Shown piece by piece: positions 53,104 through 63,004 of a stretch of DNA of 64,000 nt (position 1 is the first letter of the stretch; every line of letters begins with the position of its first letter). The notes under the pieces are model-generated. The model searched no databases. It saw only the letters and a program-made list of their open reading frames with translations, and was not told the DNA's origin. The stretch covers positions 87,020,670 through 87,084,669 of the forward strand of contig OX352773.1 in NCBI GenBank assembly GCA_947095535.1. Reading direction: 5' to 3'. This stretch comes from Poecilobothrus nobilitatus. Lineage: Eukaryota > Arthropoda > Insecta > Diptera > Dolichopodidae. Position numbers and translations under genes: made by a program.

Positions 53104-53207
53104 ATATTATGAACCGTATTATAGGTAGTTTTTTTTTTTTTATTAAATCTGAATTTAATATTATGAACCGTATTATAGTTTTTTTTTTTTTATTAAATCT
53201 GAATTTA
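53104..53207. repeat. tandem duplication of a ~52-bp unit
   Basis: Two head-to-tail copies (53104-53157, 54 bp; 53158-53207, 50 bp) both run from ATATTATGAACCGTATTATAG through a T run to TTAAATCTGAATTTA. They differ by the loss of GTAG and T-run length, so the event is recent. Confidence 0.92.
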
Positions 53208-53269
53208 ACTATCTTAATTTTAAGTTTTGTTTAAAAAAAAAATTCTTTTATAATACATATTTCGAACAG

Positions 53270-53457
53270 GGGTTTCGATGGCCTTCGGTGGTATAAAATA
53301 CGCTGTAAACACCGAGGGAATGTCGGTTCAAATCCCACACACATCGTAAGAATTATTTCCCCTTACGATATTTACAGCCACGCCTGAACGCAAAGGCTGT
53401 GTAATTTCCTGTCCACATTTATCTGGCAGAGAATTGCATTAAAAACGAAAAAAAAAT
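53270..53457 (+). mobile_element. tRNA-derived SINE (type A), A box deleted
   Basis: The element starts GGGTTTCGATGGCC and jumps to GGTATAAAATACGCTG, losing the bases after the A box. It then has B box GGTTCAAATCC, central hairpin ATCGTAAG/CTTACGAT, body GCCACGCCTGAACGCAAAGG, CTGTGTAATTTCCTGTCCAC, a GAATTGCATT end and an A tail. Both outer stem bases differ from the other copies yet still pair. No target-site duplication is evident. Confidence 0.9.
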
Positions 53458-54104
53458 TTTTTTTTTAGAATAAAACAAAACTGATTCATAAACATTAGAA
53501 AGACTTTCATATTAATGTAATTTTTTACCATAAATATTATTGTTTTATTTTAAAAATAGAAATTTTTTATATAGAATTACATTTTGTTTAAAATATAATA
53601 TGTATACCATGTGATTATTAAATCATCCTATTTTTAAATTAAAACAAAACACTTCTAAAATGATCTTGATTTTTGTTTTGTTGTAATAGAAATTTTTATA
53701 GAATTATTGACTGATTCATTCTTCATCAGTTAATTAAAATATTTTATTGCGTCTTGTATTTAGTATTATTTCCTTTTAATTAAATGTATATTTGAATAAT
53801 CTTATATTACATAAAAAATATTTAAAAGTTAATATCAAAGTTTAATGTTTTTAAATCACTGTAAGCTTATTGAAAGTAATCGTAAGCCGAATTATTTATG
53901 AAATTATAGCTGGTGTAATATTGCAGTTAATATTCACAAATTTTAAAATTTTTAATTTCTGGATTATAAAATTATTATAAATTATAATCAGATATAAAAA
54001 AAATGTCATATTTTGTAAATAATCGCATTACAAAACGTTTTACATTTCGATATTTTAAGAAAAATGAGGAAGAGTGCAGTAGAGTAGACTGTGTCAACTC
54101 TGGG
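53458..54104. other. AT-rich non-coding stretch
   Basis: A/T filler between a SINE and a small inverted-repeat element. Nothing else was seen. Confidence 0.5.
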
Positions 54105-54435
54105 ATACCCGTATGCACGTAATATATACTGGTTTTATAAAACTTAATAATCTTTTACAAAAATCAGATGTTTTATTACCACCGTTAAGTACCAAGATAT
54201 ATTTAAGTAAATTTTGGAAATTGTATTGAGACCTAACCGGACCTGTTGCACCACCACAACCAATTTTTACAGAAGTTATTGCCATAAAACTTGATCATTA
54301 TTTGTAAGATTTCAGACGTCTAGTTTCATTAAGTTCCAAGAGGTGCAAGAAGCCTGAACCGACTGTTCTACACCAACCAAATTTTACAAAAGTAGACAAA
54401 TTTATTATACCCTTGAACATAGTTCATACGGGTAT
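54105..54435. mobile_element. 331-bp candidate miniature inverted-repeat element
   Basis: Exact 11-base inverted termini ATACCCGTATG (54105-54115) and CATACGGGTAT (54425-54435) enclose a segment clearly richer in GC than its surroundings (CCTAACCGGACCTGTTGCAC; CCTGAACCGACTGTTCTACA). A TATACCC at 54406 lets the right end also fold on itself. The interior holds two related phrases (ACCGGACCTGTTGCACCACC and ACCGACTGTTCTACACCAAC), a sign of an internal duplication. No coding capacity and no obvious target-site duplication. Confidence 0.55.
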
Positions 54436-55789
54436 AAAAATGTAGTAGTTTCAAAAACAACGATACAAAATATAATGTAAATTATTCATAAAATGTAAAA
54501 ATAATTTCTTAAAAGAATAAAATTATTTTTTAATTAAAAGAAAAAAAAGTTTTCCCAAAAAATATAAATTTAAAATATAAATACATGTGTTTAAACTTTT
54601 AACCTTTAAACTACCGCACCCCAGTTATTTATTAAATTTTCTTAATTTTTTTTTTGTTAATTTTCCAAAAGCATACTTTTAATTTATTTGACCTTAGGTA
54701 ACTAAAATGTATTTATTTTTTATTTTATTTTTCAAATACAATATCTTCTATTTCATTTAATAAGTTTTCTAGTACATATTTAAATAGAATTAGCCTAAGA
54801 ATTAAGTTAAGTTGTCCACCACCATAATCAGTCCACTTTTTTATTATTTTTTAGTTTCTTTTTTTGGTGATTTGTTCGAGACAAAATTAGTATTAGTTTG
54901 AGAATTTATGTAATGTTGTGATCTCATCCAATTTTGAATTTAATGTTGAAATATTTAAATATTTTATTTGATTATATTGACTTGATTTATATGTATATAT
55001 ACAGTACAGGGTGCAATATAAAATACACAGTGATTGTCAATTATTTTTATTTTTTTTTATTGTCATTTAATATGAATATGAAAGTAAAAATCAGTTGCAA
55101 AAGCAGATGATTAATAAATAATTGCTATTTTTTTTTTTTTTATATAAATAAATCGATAAATAAAAATATATGATTCAGATGCCGCATTAATTTTAAATAA
55201 AATGACTATTATATATTTTTAAACGGGCATTGACCATATTTTGAATTATAATGGTTATGTAATTAAAGTATCTGGTTTTTATTTCTATATTATGTTATTT
55301 GAATATAATATTTGTATGTAAAAATAAAACATTTAATATTTTTTTATGCTAAAAAATAAAAACATTATAAATATACTTTTTTCTTTTTTGTCAATTGCAC
55401 AGTCAACCAGTTGAATGGTCTGTGATTCAAACTCTCTAGATCTTTGGATAATTCAATATAAAACAAAATAATACTAAATATAAATCTTTAGATAACTAAA
55501 TATAATACAACTGTATAAAATTAATAATATTATATAGGCTATATAGACACCTGACATTTAATGAGTTCATAAAATATATCAATTAGTATGTTCTACTAAT
55601 ATTCGGTACAAAATAAATAAATAAATAAATAAATAAACATTATTCCTAACTTAAATTAATTTTAGAGTTTAACTTTATTGTTAGAAGAAATATATATATA
55701 GCCAAAATTATTCTATATTATTTTTATTATTGAATTATATTATTTGTTATAAACATTTATAAAAAGTTTTAATATAAATTAATATAAGT
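54436..55789. other. AT-rich non-coding stretch
   Basis: Includes a short (TAAA)n tract at about 55614-55638. No gene was seen. Confidence 0.5.
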
Positions 55790-56228
55790 ACTAGTATTCG
55801 CCCGCCCCTCGAAATTCGAGGTGTTTTAATTAGCAATTACAATACAATATATAGTATAGTTTCTTTATGATTTTATCTAAAATGTAAAAATACAATTTTC
55901 AATAATTAAAGCCTTTATGAATTTAAAATTTCTTTGTAAATGATATTTTTTGTAAAAACACGATTATTATTATCTTTTAGAAGTGGCCCTTGATTTATTG
56001 AGTATTGGAAAATATACACCTATTATATATGTATATATTATAAGAAGCCTAAGATGGTAAATCATTGAGTAAAAGAGTTTTAAATATCTATTAATACAGA
56101 ATAAATATTATTCGTTTTAAATATAAAAAAAAAAAACAAAAAAAACAAAAACAGAACTGGATCGAACTTGCAAAATCAAAAAGCAACTATTAATAACCCC
56201 ACACTCTACCGCTGTACTAAATACTAAA
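55790..56228 (-). mobile_element. possible second tRNA-like SINE, old and degraded
   Basis: Read on the minus strand, 56220 to 56154 resembles a tRNA head: TTAGTACAGCGGTAGAGTG for the A-box side and AGTTCGATCC for the B box, at about normal spacing. The far end near 55795-55821 (GCCCGCCCCTCGAAA on the plus strand) is a sharp GC island containing the palindrome CCTCGAA-A-TTCGAGG. The intervening AT-rich body and the lack of a target-site duplication make the boundaries guesses; the two ends may be separate elements. Confidence 0.35.
56056..56074 (+). repeat. dispersed direct repeat, copy 1 (partner at 56543)
   Basis: GGTAAATCATTGAGTAAAA occurs here and at 56543-56561, with weaker similarity continuing for about 35 bases (TTTTAAAT...TAAATATTA). 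It indicates a local duplication or two fragments of one repeat. Confidence 0.75.
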
Positions 56229-56542
56229 CTGAAATTCTAATCTTTATATTCAGTTATATTGTGAAATTCCTACTCCTACCATACAACCAATATTTTAAAA
56301 TTTTTAATCGAAAAGAAAAATAAAACAAAAATTTAACGGAATCAAAGAGCGTCGTTTTTGAATATGTATATTATAGGTATAGATTATACATATTATATGA
56401 TACATATGTATATACTTTACATGGGTTTTTTATAAAAATGGAAAATTATTAATGAAAATCAGAAAATTTTGGAAAAATATTAATTTTGTAAGATGGCTAT
56501 ACTGAATATTTATCATTTAAAAAGAAAAAAATGAAAGTTGGT

Positions 56543-56561
56543 TGGTAAATCATTGAGTAAA
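56543..56561 (+). repeat. dispersed direct repeat, copy 2 (partner at 56056)
   Basis: Exact 19-base match to 56056-56074, with similarity fading over the next 35 bases. Confidence 0.75.
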
Positions 56562-58854
56562 ATGGTTTTAAATGTCTGTCATTTACAGATTAAATATTAT
56601 GATATGTATGTAGTTTGAAGTATATAATATACAAATATTCAATATACATAAATAAATAAATGTTAATCTGTCCATAGATAGCACACACTGTTGTTGTATT
56701 CATATAATATATAGAATAAAATATTATACCGGCTAAATTAACATTTACATAATATTGAAATTATTGTAATGATGAAACTTCTAAAGTTTAGTCTCTTATA
56801 TACTATATATATAAAAACTTTTGTAACAGAAGCCATATATAAATAGTATATAATATAGTAAAAGGACATTATTTTATATTTTAAAATTTAGATTTCTATT
56901 TTATTTTAGACCCATTTTCAACATTAAACATTAAAATAATTGTATATATTTTCATAGAATTGATCGTAAAGTGAAACATTTTTAAAACTTATAATCAAAA
57001 ATGTAATCAAAATAAAGAAAACAAAACATTAAAAGCTTTATTCCTTATATATACAGCTTTATACATAAATAATATACATATATTAAAATATGTGTTATGT
57101 AATACATAAAATAAAAATATGTGTTATGTACATATTTACTAGAATTATCACTTTTTTTTTTTTTTTTTGCTAATTTCATGCTTGTTTTATACTAAAAAAC
57201 AAAGTGTGTATTTCGAGGCGTTGGCATATTTAGACTTTTTTTTTTATTCTAGTTTTTATTGAAAATTCTAAAAAAATAAAATAATCGTTGATTATGTAAC
57301 TTTTGTGTTTCACTTTTTTTTTTTTTTTTTGGGTATTTTTTATTTAATTAAATTAAAATAAGCATTGCATATTATCTGTGTACATAAATAAAAAAAAATG
57401 GAGAATACTTTCATTGATCAACTGACCAACTGATGACAACATATGTTTATGATTTTATAATTTTTACTTTTAATATTTTTATTTTAATTTCACTTTAATA
57501 TGACTATTAGTTATTTTAAATTATTTTTATAGAAATCGTGACTTAAAATCCATCTTATAATACTTATTTTAAAACCAAAATACTTATTACGAACCGTATC
57601 AATATTTCCAAAATGAGTTGCTTTCAATTTAAAAAAAAAAAAATAAAAATAGTTATAATTTTGGATTTCGATTTTTATTTAAATTGGATTGTCGTACTCT
57701 ATCTATACTTATATACTTATACTCTATACTTAACTTCTGATAACAATTTCTTTGAGTATACTAAAAATTATGATATAAAATTTAGGATCTAAAATAAAAT
57801 TGATCGTTATATTTTTGATACATATTTTAGAATCTAAATTTGTATTAATAAAATTGAGACTTTTTTTTTATTTATATTGGGTTTAAGTTTAATTTTTTTT
57901 TGAAGTTGTCAAATTAAATAATATTATATGAAAAGTTTAATTTTTTTAGTCTTTTTTTATGTATAAGGATGTTAAAAAAAAATAGAATAGGTACTAATTA
58001 ATTTAAATACGATTGTTCTTTTTTATTTTTTGCATAATGCTAAATAAATGTTAATTAGAATTTATTGTATGTGGCATAATAAAACATTATATAATTGTAA
58101 AAATTGTAGAATAAAACATTATAACAAAACTTAGATAAACCTTCTATAACTTTGAGTGGAGTGAACCATTTTTTTTTTCCAAATAGGTATCCGAAAGAAA
58201 ATTAATTATTTAAAAGATTGTTTATATATATACATATATGTATTTGTTTGTGATTATTAGAAATAAAATTTTAGTTCATTAATAGATTTCACAGATTCTA
58301 TATAATATCAAAACAAGTACCGAACTTTAAAAAAATCAATTAAATATTGACTGGAATTTGTTAGATATTGTCCAAAATAACATTTGCATTTAAATAATGA
58401 GAAACTGACGAAAATATAAACCGTTTTATAAAAATCTGTTTCTCTGATTCATAATGCGTGTTTTGAATTAAGAACTTAAAAAGCTCTAGTTTTTTAGTGT
58501 AATCTTACTTAACCAAAAAATACATAGCTATAGTAAAAAAAAATTTATATTTTTATTGTAAAAGTATATAAAATTTGATTGTATAAAAAAAAAAAACAGC
58601 GGAAATTACTACTAAACTAGATGAAAGGGAAATTAATTAAAGTTTTAAGTAGTAAATTTGTTGAAGCATTACATTATATTTCAATTATGTAAATTTATTA
58701 CTCACGTATAAGAATTTTATTAAGATTTACCTATTTTACTTTTATATTTTAATTAATTAACTGAGATTTGTTTTAATTATTAAATAAATTTTCTTAATAT
58801 TTATAAAAAATAAAATTTAATTTAAAAAAAAAAAGGAAGACTACAGTTGCCTTT
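56562..58854. other. AT-rich non-coding stretch
   Basis: A/T filler; TATGTGTTATGTA occurs twice near 57090 and 57118. No gene was seen. Confidence 0.5.
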
Positions 58855-58876
58855 GTCCGTACGAACCCGTACGGAC
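58855..58876. repeat. GC-rich perfect hairpin
   Basis: A 9-bp stem GTCCGTACG/CGTACGGAC with a 4-base loop AACC, flanked more widely by AGACTA and TAGTCT in inverse orientation. It is conspicuous in AT-rich DNA and is probably the core of a small inverted-repeat element, though no boundaries are clear. Confidence 0.65.
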
Positions 58877-59223
58877 CCTTTAGTATGTTCATAGTCTGTC
58901 ACTCATATTATATTATTTTTTACATATATTCAAACATATATTACATATATTCAAACGTGGACATATATGTTTAAAGCTTCAAACATTCAAAAGCAGATTC
59001 TAACCTTCCAACTAACGATTATCAATCCAAAACTTTTCCAAATATGCCATTACCATTTATTACTAATCGGCAAATGTATATTAGTTTATACTAAACTTAC
59101 TACAAATACCAAATATATATTAATATGCATATGTATTCATACATATACATAATATATTATTATAATATATCGCCATACATTGCAATATTTCTTTAAAAAT
59201 ATTTCATTCATAGAATAATTTCT

Positions 59224-59585
59224 TATGCTGCCCATACACGGCGGACTAGGTTGTAAACTTGGTACGCGGACAGGTTTTAGAACCATACCACACACTTATC
59301 CAACCTACCATCCAACCGTTGTAATTATGTACTTTATATTTTTATTATTTTCTCAAATCAAAAAATCTCAATGTTAAAATGACTTTTAAGTTGTACAACT
59401 TGCCCATACACGATACAACTCAACTACAAACCAAAGACTTCGCCCACAAAAATCAAAATTTTTTGATATTCATCCAACCAACTTTTCAACCATCAAAATG
59501 GTTTTACAACTTGCCCATACACGATACAACTTATCAAGTCCCCGTACCAAGTTTTCAACATAGTCCGCCGTGTATGGTCAGCATA
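59224..59585. mobile_element. 362-bp inverted-repeat transposon (MITE) with internal copies of its terminal motif
   Basis: Arms at 59224-59270 and 59539-59585 match at 43 of 47 positions in inverse orientation, beginning TATGCTGNCCATACACGGCG. The interior contains an exact 26-base direct repeat (59395-59420 and 59506-59531) carrying the same CCCATACACG core as the ends. Repeated subterminal cores are typical of transposase-binding sites in hAT- or PIF-type MITEs. There is no transposase, so movement would need an enzyme from elsewhere. The target-site duplication is unclear, so the superfamily is left open. Confidence 0.85.
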
Positions 59586-61046
59586 ATAACTACAATAAAA
59601 ACAAGTATAACTACGCCGCTATATACATATATATATTTATATGTACTCTTATTATTACATGATTCACTCATCAGTGACATATGATATGTAAATAAACATA
59701 GTATTATATAACTACTTACGTATATCAATATCATATAAATAAAAATTCTGCAAGCAACCCTTATGTTTTTTATTTATTTAATTTTTTTTTGTACTACACT
59801 CATCGTCAACAATTATTTTAAATTATCGAGTAAAAAAGTAATTCAAAAAAATCGGTAAAGAAATTTGTTAGAAAATTTGAAAAAAATCAAGTCACACTTT
59901 CGTCAATTTTAAGGTAACTCAGTATTATTAAGATTAAAAGTTGCTAACAGAAATAAAAGTACATATAATGTTGGAGCTTTAATTTTTATGTATTAATTCA
60001 AAAATATTTGAAAAGGCGTTCAAACTACAGGTGTTTAAAAATAGGGCATTTTCAGTTTTTGACCTCTTACAGCTCCTAAAAGTGGGGCGATACAGAAATA
60101 TTTTCTGAAATGACTCATACTTATTTTCAAAAATCTAACTTCTGTCCAAATTTCAAGTTTCTAACTGAATCCGTTTAGAAGATAGAAGCATTTTAAAAAT
60201 ATAACTTTTTCGAATTTTGGGGGTTCATAGCTCCGTAACAGATGTAGCTGCAGAAAAAAGTTTTTCGATAAAATTGATTTTTTAAGATATCTATCTGTAA
60301 TTAAAACTTCATGGCTCTACTTCAAACGATATAGAACTTTCGAAAAATTTGTATGGAAAATGTGGAGATCAAAAAGTTAGTTGTTCGAGAGCTACCCGAA
60401 GTTTTGGTCGGATCTTAAAAAAAAAAAGGGGGAACCTACGAATTGATCCAAAAATATTTTGTGTTAATTCTGATCCGATCCATATCTTTGAAGGTACATC
60501 TAGCTTGCTATTATTTCGAGATGTTACAAACGGAGGAGTAATTTCATTATACCCGATAAGTTTTAAAATCATTTTTCTTTAAAAAAGTAGTTTTAAGAGT
60601 ACATATTCTAAACTGTTAATCTAATTGTTAACTATAAAAACTGATTGTTCAAAAGTTTTATGAAACTAAGAATAGAACATTGTTTTTAGATTTTAAATAA
60701 AACTTAGTCAAATAATAATATACTCGTATGACCAAAAGAAAAAGATGCAAGTTATTTTAGTCTATAATTTATTTAATTAAAACTCTCCAACATTACTGAA
60801 TACCTTTTTAAACCATATTTTGCAAGAGTCGTAAGATTCAATATCATAAAATAAAAGCTCAAAGTATTTTCACTTTATATTTGTAGCTTACACTTATAAA
60901 AATATGAAATTATTTAAAATAACTATTATTATAAATAAATAGGTAAGGTACATATGTGTAGAAGAAACTTGTAAAAATTTTTTTTTATGGGTTTTCTAAA
61001 CAAAATATCAATTCTCAAAATCCTAATACTTTTCAGAAATTCATAA
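59586..61046. other. non-coding stretch with an unclassified, less AT-rich segment
   Basis: Bases 60010-60590 are noticeably less AT-rich (TTTTGGGGGTTCATAGCTCC, GAGAGCTACCCGAAG) and look like part of an interspersed element. One frame is open for 77 codons at 60349-60582, but I recognise no domain and the opposite strand is open over the same bases, so I do not call a gene. Confidence 0.4.
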
Positions 61047-61638
61047 AATCCAAAAACCACATAATCCAAACACTATAGTAATCCAAACACCACATAATCT
61101 AATCATGACAACATCTTAACTCACATAGATCTAAATGTGAGACTAGCTTTTGGGGGCGAAATCTCCCACTAATCAGGGTTATAAGCTTTTTCCAGAATAT
61201 TTGTATATATATGTGTAATGGAGATTCTGAATTAGGAGGGATTTTAGAGTTGGATTCAAAATCAGGGTTATACGATTTTTCCAGAGTATTTATATATGTA
61301 TATGTATATGTAGGATTCTCAATTAGGAGAGATAGTTGATTTCAAAATCAGGGTTTAATAATGGTTTTAGCGAGGTTTGGGGGCGATAGTCTCCACTATT
61401 TTAAATACCTTGTTGTTGTAATATATAATATGTAAAATAAATATTGTTTAATTTTATTTATTTAATTAATTCAATATGCAATGTGAAATAATGTAGAAAA
61501 GCCGAAAATTGTGATTTGTATTTCGAGATATTTGGATTTTGTCGTGTTTGGATTTTGTGGTATATAGATTTTGTGGGGTTTGGTTTTGCGGTATTTGGAT
61601 TTTGTTTTTTAGATTTTAAATTTTTGGATTTTGTAGGG
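61047..61638. mobile_element. foldback-like element with minisatellite inverted ends
   Basis: The left end holds three 16-17-bp units of AATCCAAACACCACAT type (61047-61062, 61063-61079, 61080-61095). The right end holds a run of their reverse complement, GGATTTTGTGGTGTTT-like units (61534-61638), at least four in 16-bp register and then degraded. Between them lie about two tandem units of roughly 88 bp (ATCAGGGTTATA ... CTGAATTAGGAG ... TTCAAA) from about 61168 to 61345, then AGCGAGGTTTGGGGGCGATA and a TTGTTGTAATATA stretch shared with the 45.6-kb copy. Ends built of short tandem repeats in inverse orientation are the architecture of Foldback elements. There is no coding capacity. Confidence 0.7.
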
Positions 61639-62290
61639 GAACATTTTTTTATCAATGATTTATACAAAAAACAGTGTTTTCGTAATTTGTTCGTTTCATA
61701 ATTTTTAATATACCATTTTTATATTTAAAAAAAATGTAACATTCATTTATTAAACATTATTAATGTACCTATTTTTATATTAAAAAAAAACATCAATTTA
61801 AAATATTTATAATTCAATTTCTATCAATATTCAACCTTTTGAATTTTACGAAAGTTGTTTGTTGTTGCTTGATGGGTAAAAACTCTTATTTTAAGAGTCA
61901 TGACTTATTCTACGGCTCGTTATGTGCATTCCAGTTTTAGAAGTCGCTAGTATTATCAAAACTTTACTTTCTACAATAATTTAGTATCAATTTTTTCTTA
62001 AAGATGATGTTTTAACTACTTTATAGTTAATAATCAATTCTTTCTTTGATGCAATGTTTTCATTTTACCAATTGTATTAACATTATGAGTTATTAGTCTA
62101 AAAATAAATTTTTTTTTTTACAATAACAATTAACGTGTGTAAGTTTATAAATACAAGTAACGTATAGTCAAGAGTCAAGACCATAAATAAACAAATTCTT
62201 TAGATTACATATTTTCACCTATATTTAATTTTAATTATTTGATAATATTTTTTTTAAATATATCTTTTTTTTTTCTTTCTATATTTACAG
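61639..62290. other. AT-rich stretch, probably 5' intron of the beta-spectrin gene
   Basis: It ends in the T/C-rich tract and acceptor at 62289-62290 that begins the beta-spectrin leader. Nothing else was recognised. Confidence 0.5.
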
Positions 62291-62542
62291 ATAAAAACAC
62301 ATTGAATAAACAAAACACAAAATATACGCCCTAATATCAAATATATTATAAAGAGAAGATAAAAAAGAAAAGAGTGTGGTCACTTAAACAAATTTCAAAA
62401 ACAACGATTACGACGATACAATTAAAAGAACTAATTTTTTTATGTTAAAATCATCATAATTTAAAAAAAAAAAAAAAAAATAACAAACAAAATTAAAAAA
62501 ATAAATAATTAAAATTTTCAAAATTATTATTATAAAACAAAA
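62291..62542 (+). other. beta-Spec: spliced 5' UTR segment of the beta-spectrin gene
   Basis: A strong 3' splice site sits at 62289-62290: a long T/C run followed by TATTTACAG. From there to the ATG at 62543 lie 252 bases with several in-frame stops and a pure A run near 62463-62480, as expected for an untranslated leader. The acceptor implies at least one non-coding exon upstream. I could not locate it, and the promoter cannot be placed from sequence alone. The single ATG in this leader opens a tiny upstream ORF, listed separately. Confidence 0.75.
62442..62459 (+). promoter_or_regulatory. five-codon upstream ORF in the beta-spectrin leader
   Basis: This is the only ATG between the predicted acceptor and the beta-spectrin start. 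It opens a five-codon ORF (MLKSS, stop TAA) ending 83 bases before the main ATG. The context TTTTTATG lacks an A or G at -3, so initiation is probably weak and reinitiation downstream easy. A regulatory role is inference only. Confidence 0.4.
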
Positions 62543-63004
62543 ATGACGACAGATATATCTGTAGTGCGCTGGGATCCTAGTCAAGGTCCTGGCACCGAAT
62601 ATATTGACGAATACGAATATGATGGTGGTAATTCTAGTTCACGTTTATTCGAACGATCACGTATTAAAGCTTTAGCAGAAGAACGTGAATCTGTACAAAA
62701 GAAAACTTTTACAAAATGGGTGAATTCACATTTAGTACGTGTTAATTGTCGTATACAAGATTTATATGTTGATATGAGAGATGGTAAAAATTTAATGAAA
62801 TTATTGGAAGTATTATCTGGTGAACGTTTACCAAAACCAACAAAAGGTAAAATGAGAATTCATTGTTTGGAGAATGTTGATAAGGCATTACAATTTTTAC
62901 GTGATCAACGTGTTCATTTAGAAAATATCGGTTCACATGATATTGTTGATGGTAATCCAGCATTAAATTTAGGTTTAATATGGACAATTATATTAAGATT
63001 CCAG
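62543..63004 (+). CDS. beta-Spec: beta-spectrin, coding exon 1 (amino terminus and first CH domain)
   Basis: Beta-spectrin pairs with alpha-spectrin to form the membrane skeleton under the plasma membrane; its amino-terminal tandem calponin-homology (CH) domains bind F-actin. The 154 codons open with [17 protein letters not shown], followed by an acidic [10 protein letters not shown] stretch, then the first CH domain from about residue 52 ([12 protein letters not shown], then [19 protein letters not shown] and [12 protein letters not shown]) to ILRFQ at 154. This matches insect beta-spectrin almost word for word. The ATG follows ACAAAA, a good insect start context, and no longer in-frame start exists. 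The exon ends in phase 0 with CAG and a GT donor at 63005. Synonymous sites are nearly all A or T, so only the protein is conserved. The usual protein is about 2,300 residues; only the first 209 codons fall in this window. Confidence 0.97.

Noticed and set aside
60349..60582. Open frame of 77 codons
   Set aside because: The reverse strand is also open and no domain is recognisable; probably part of a non-coding repeat.
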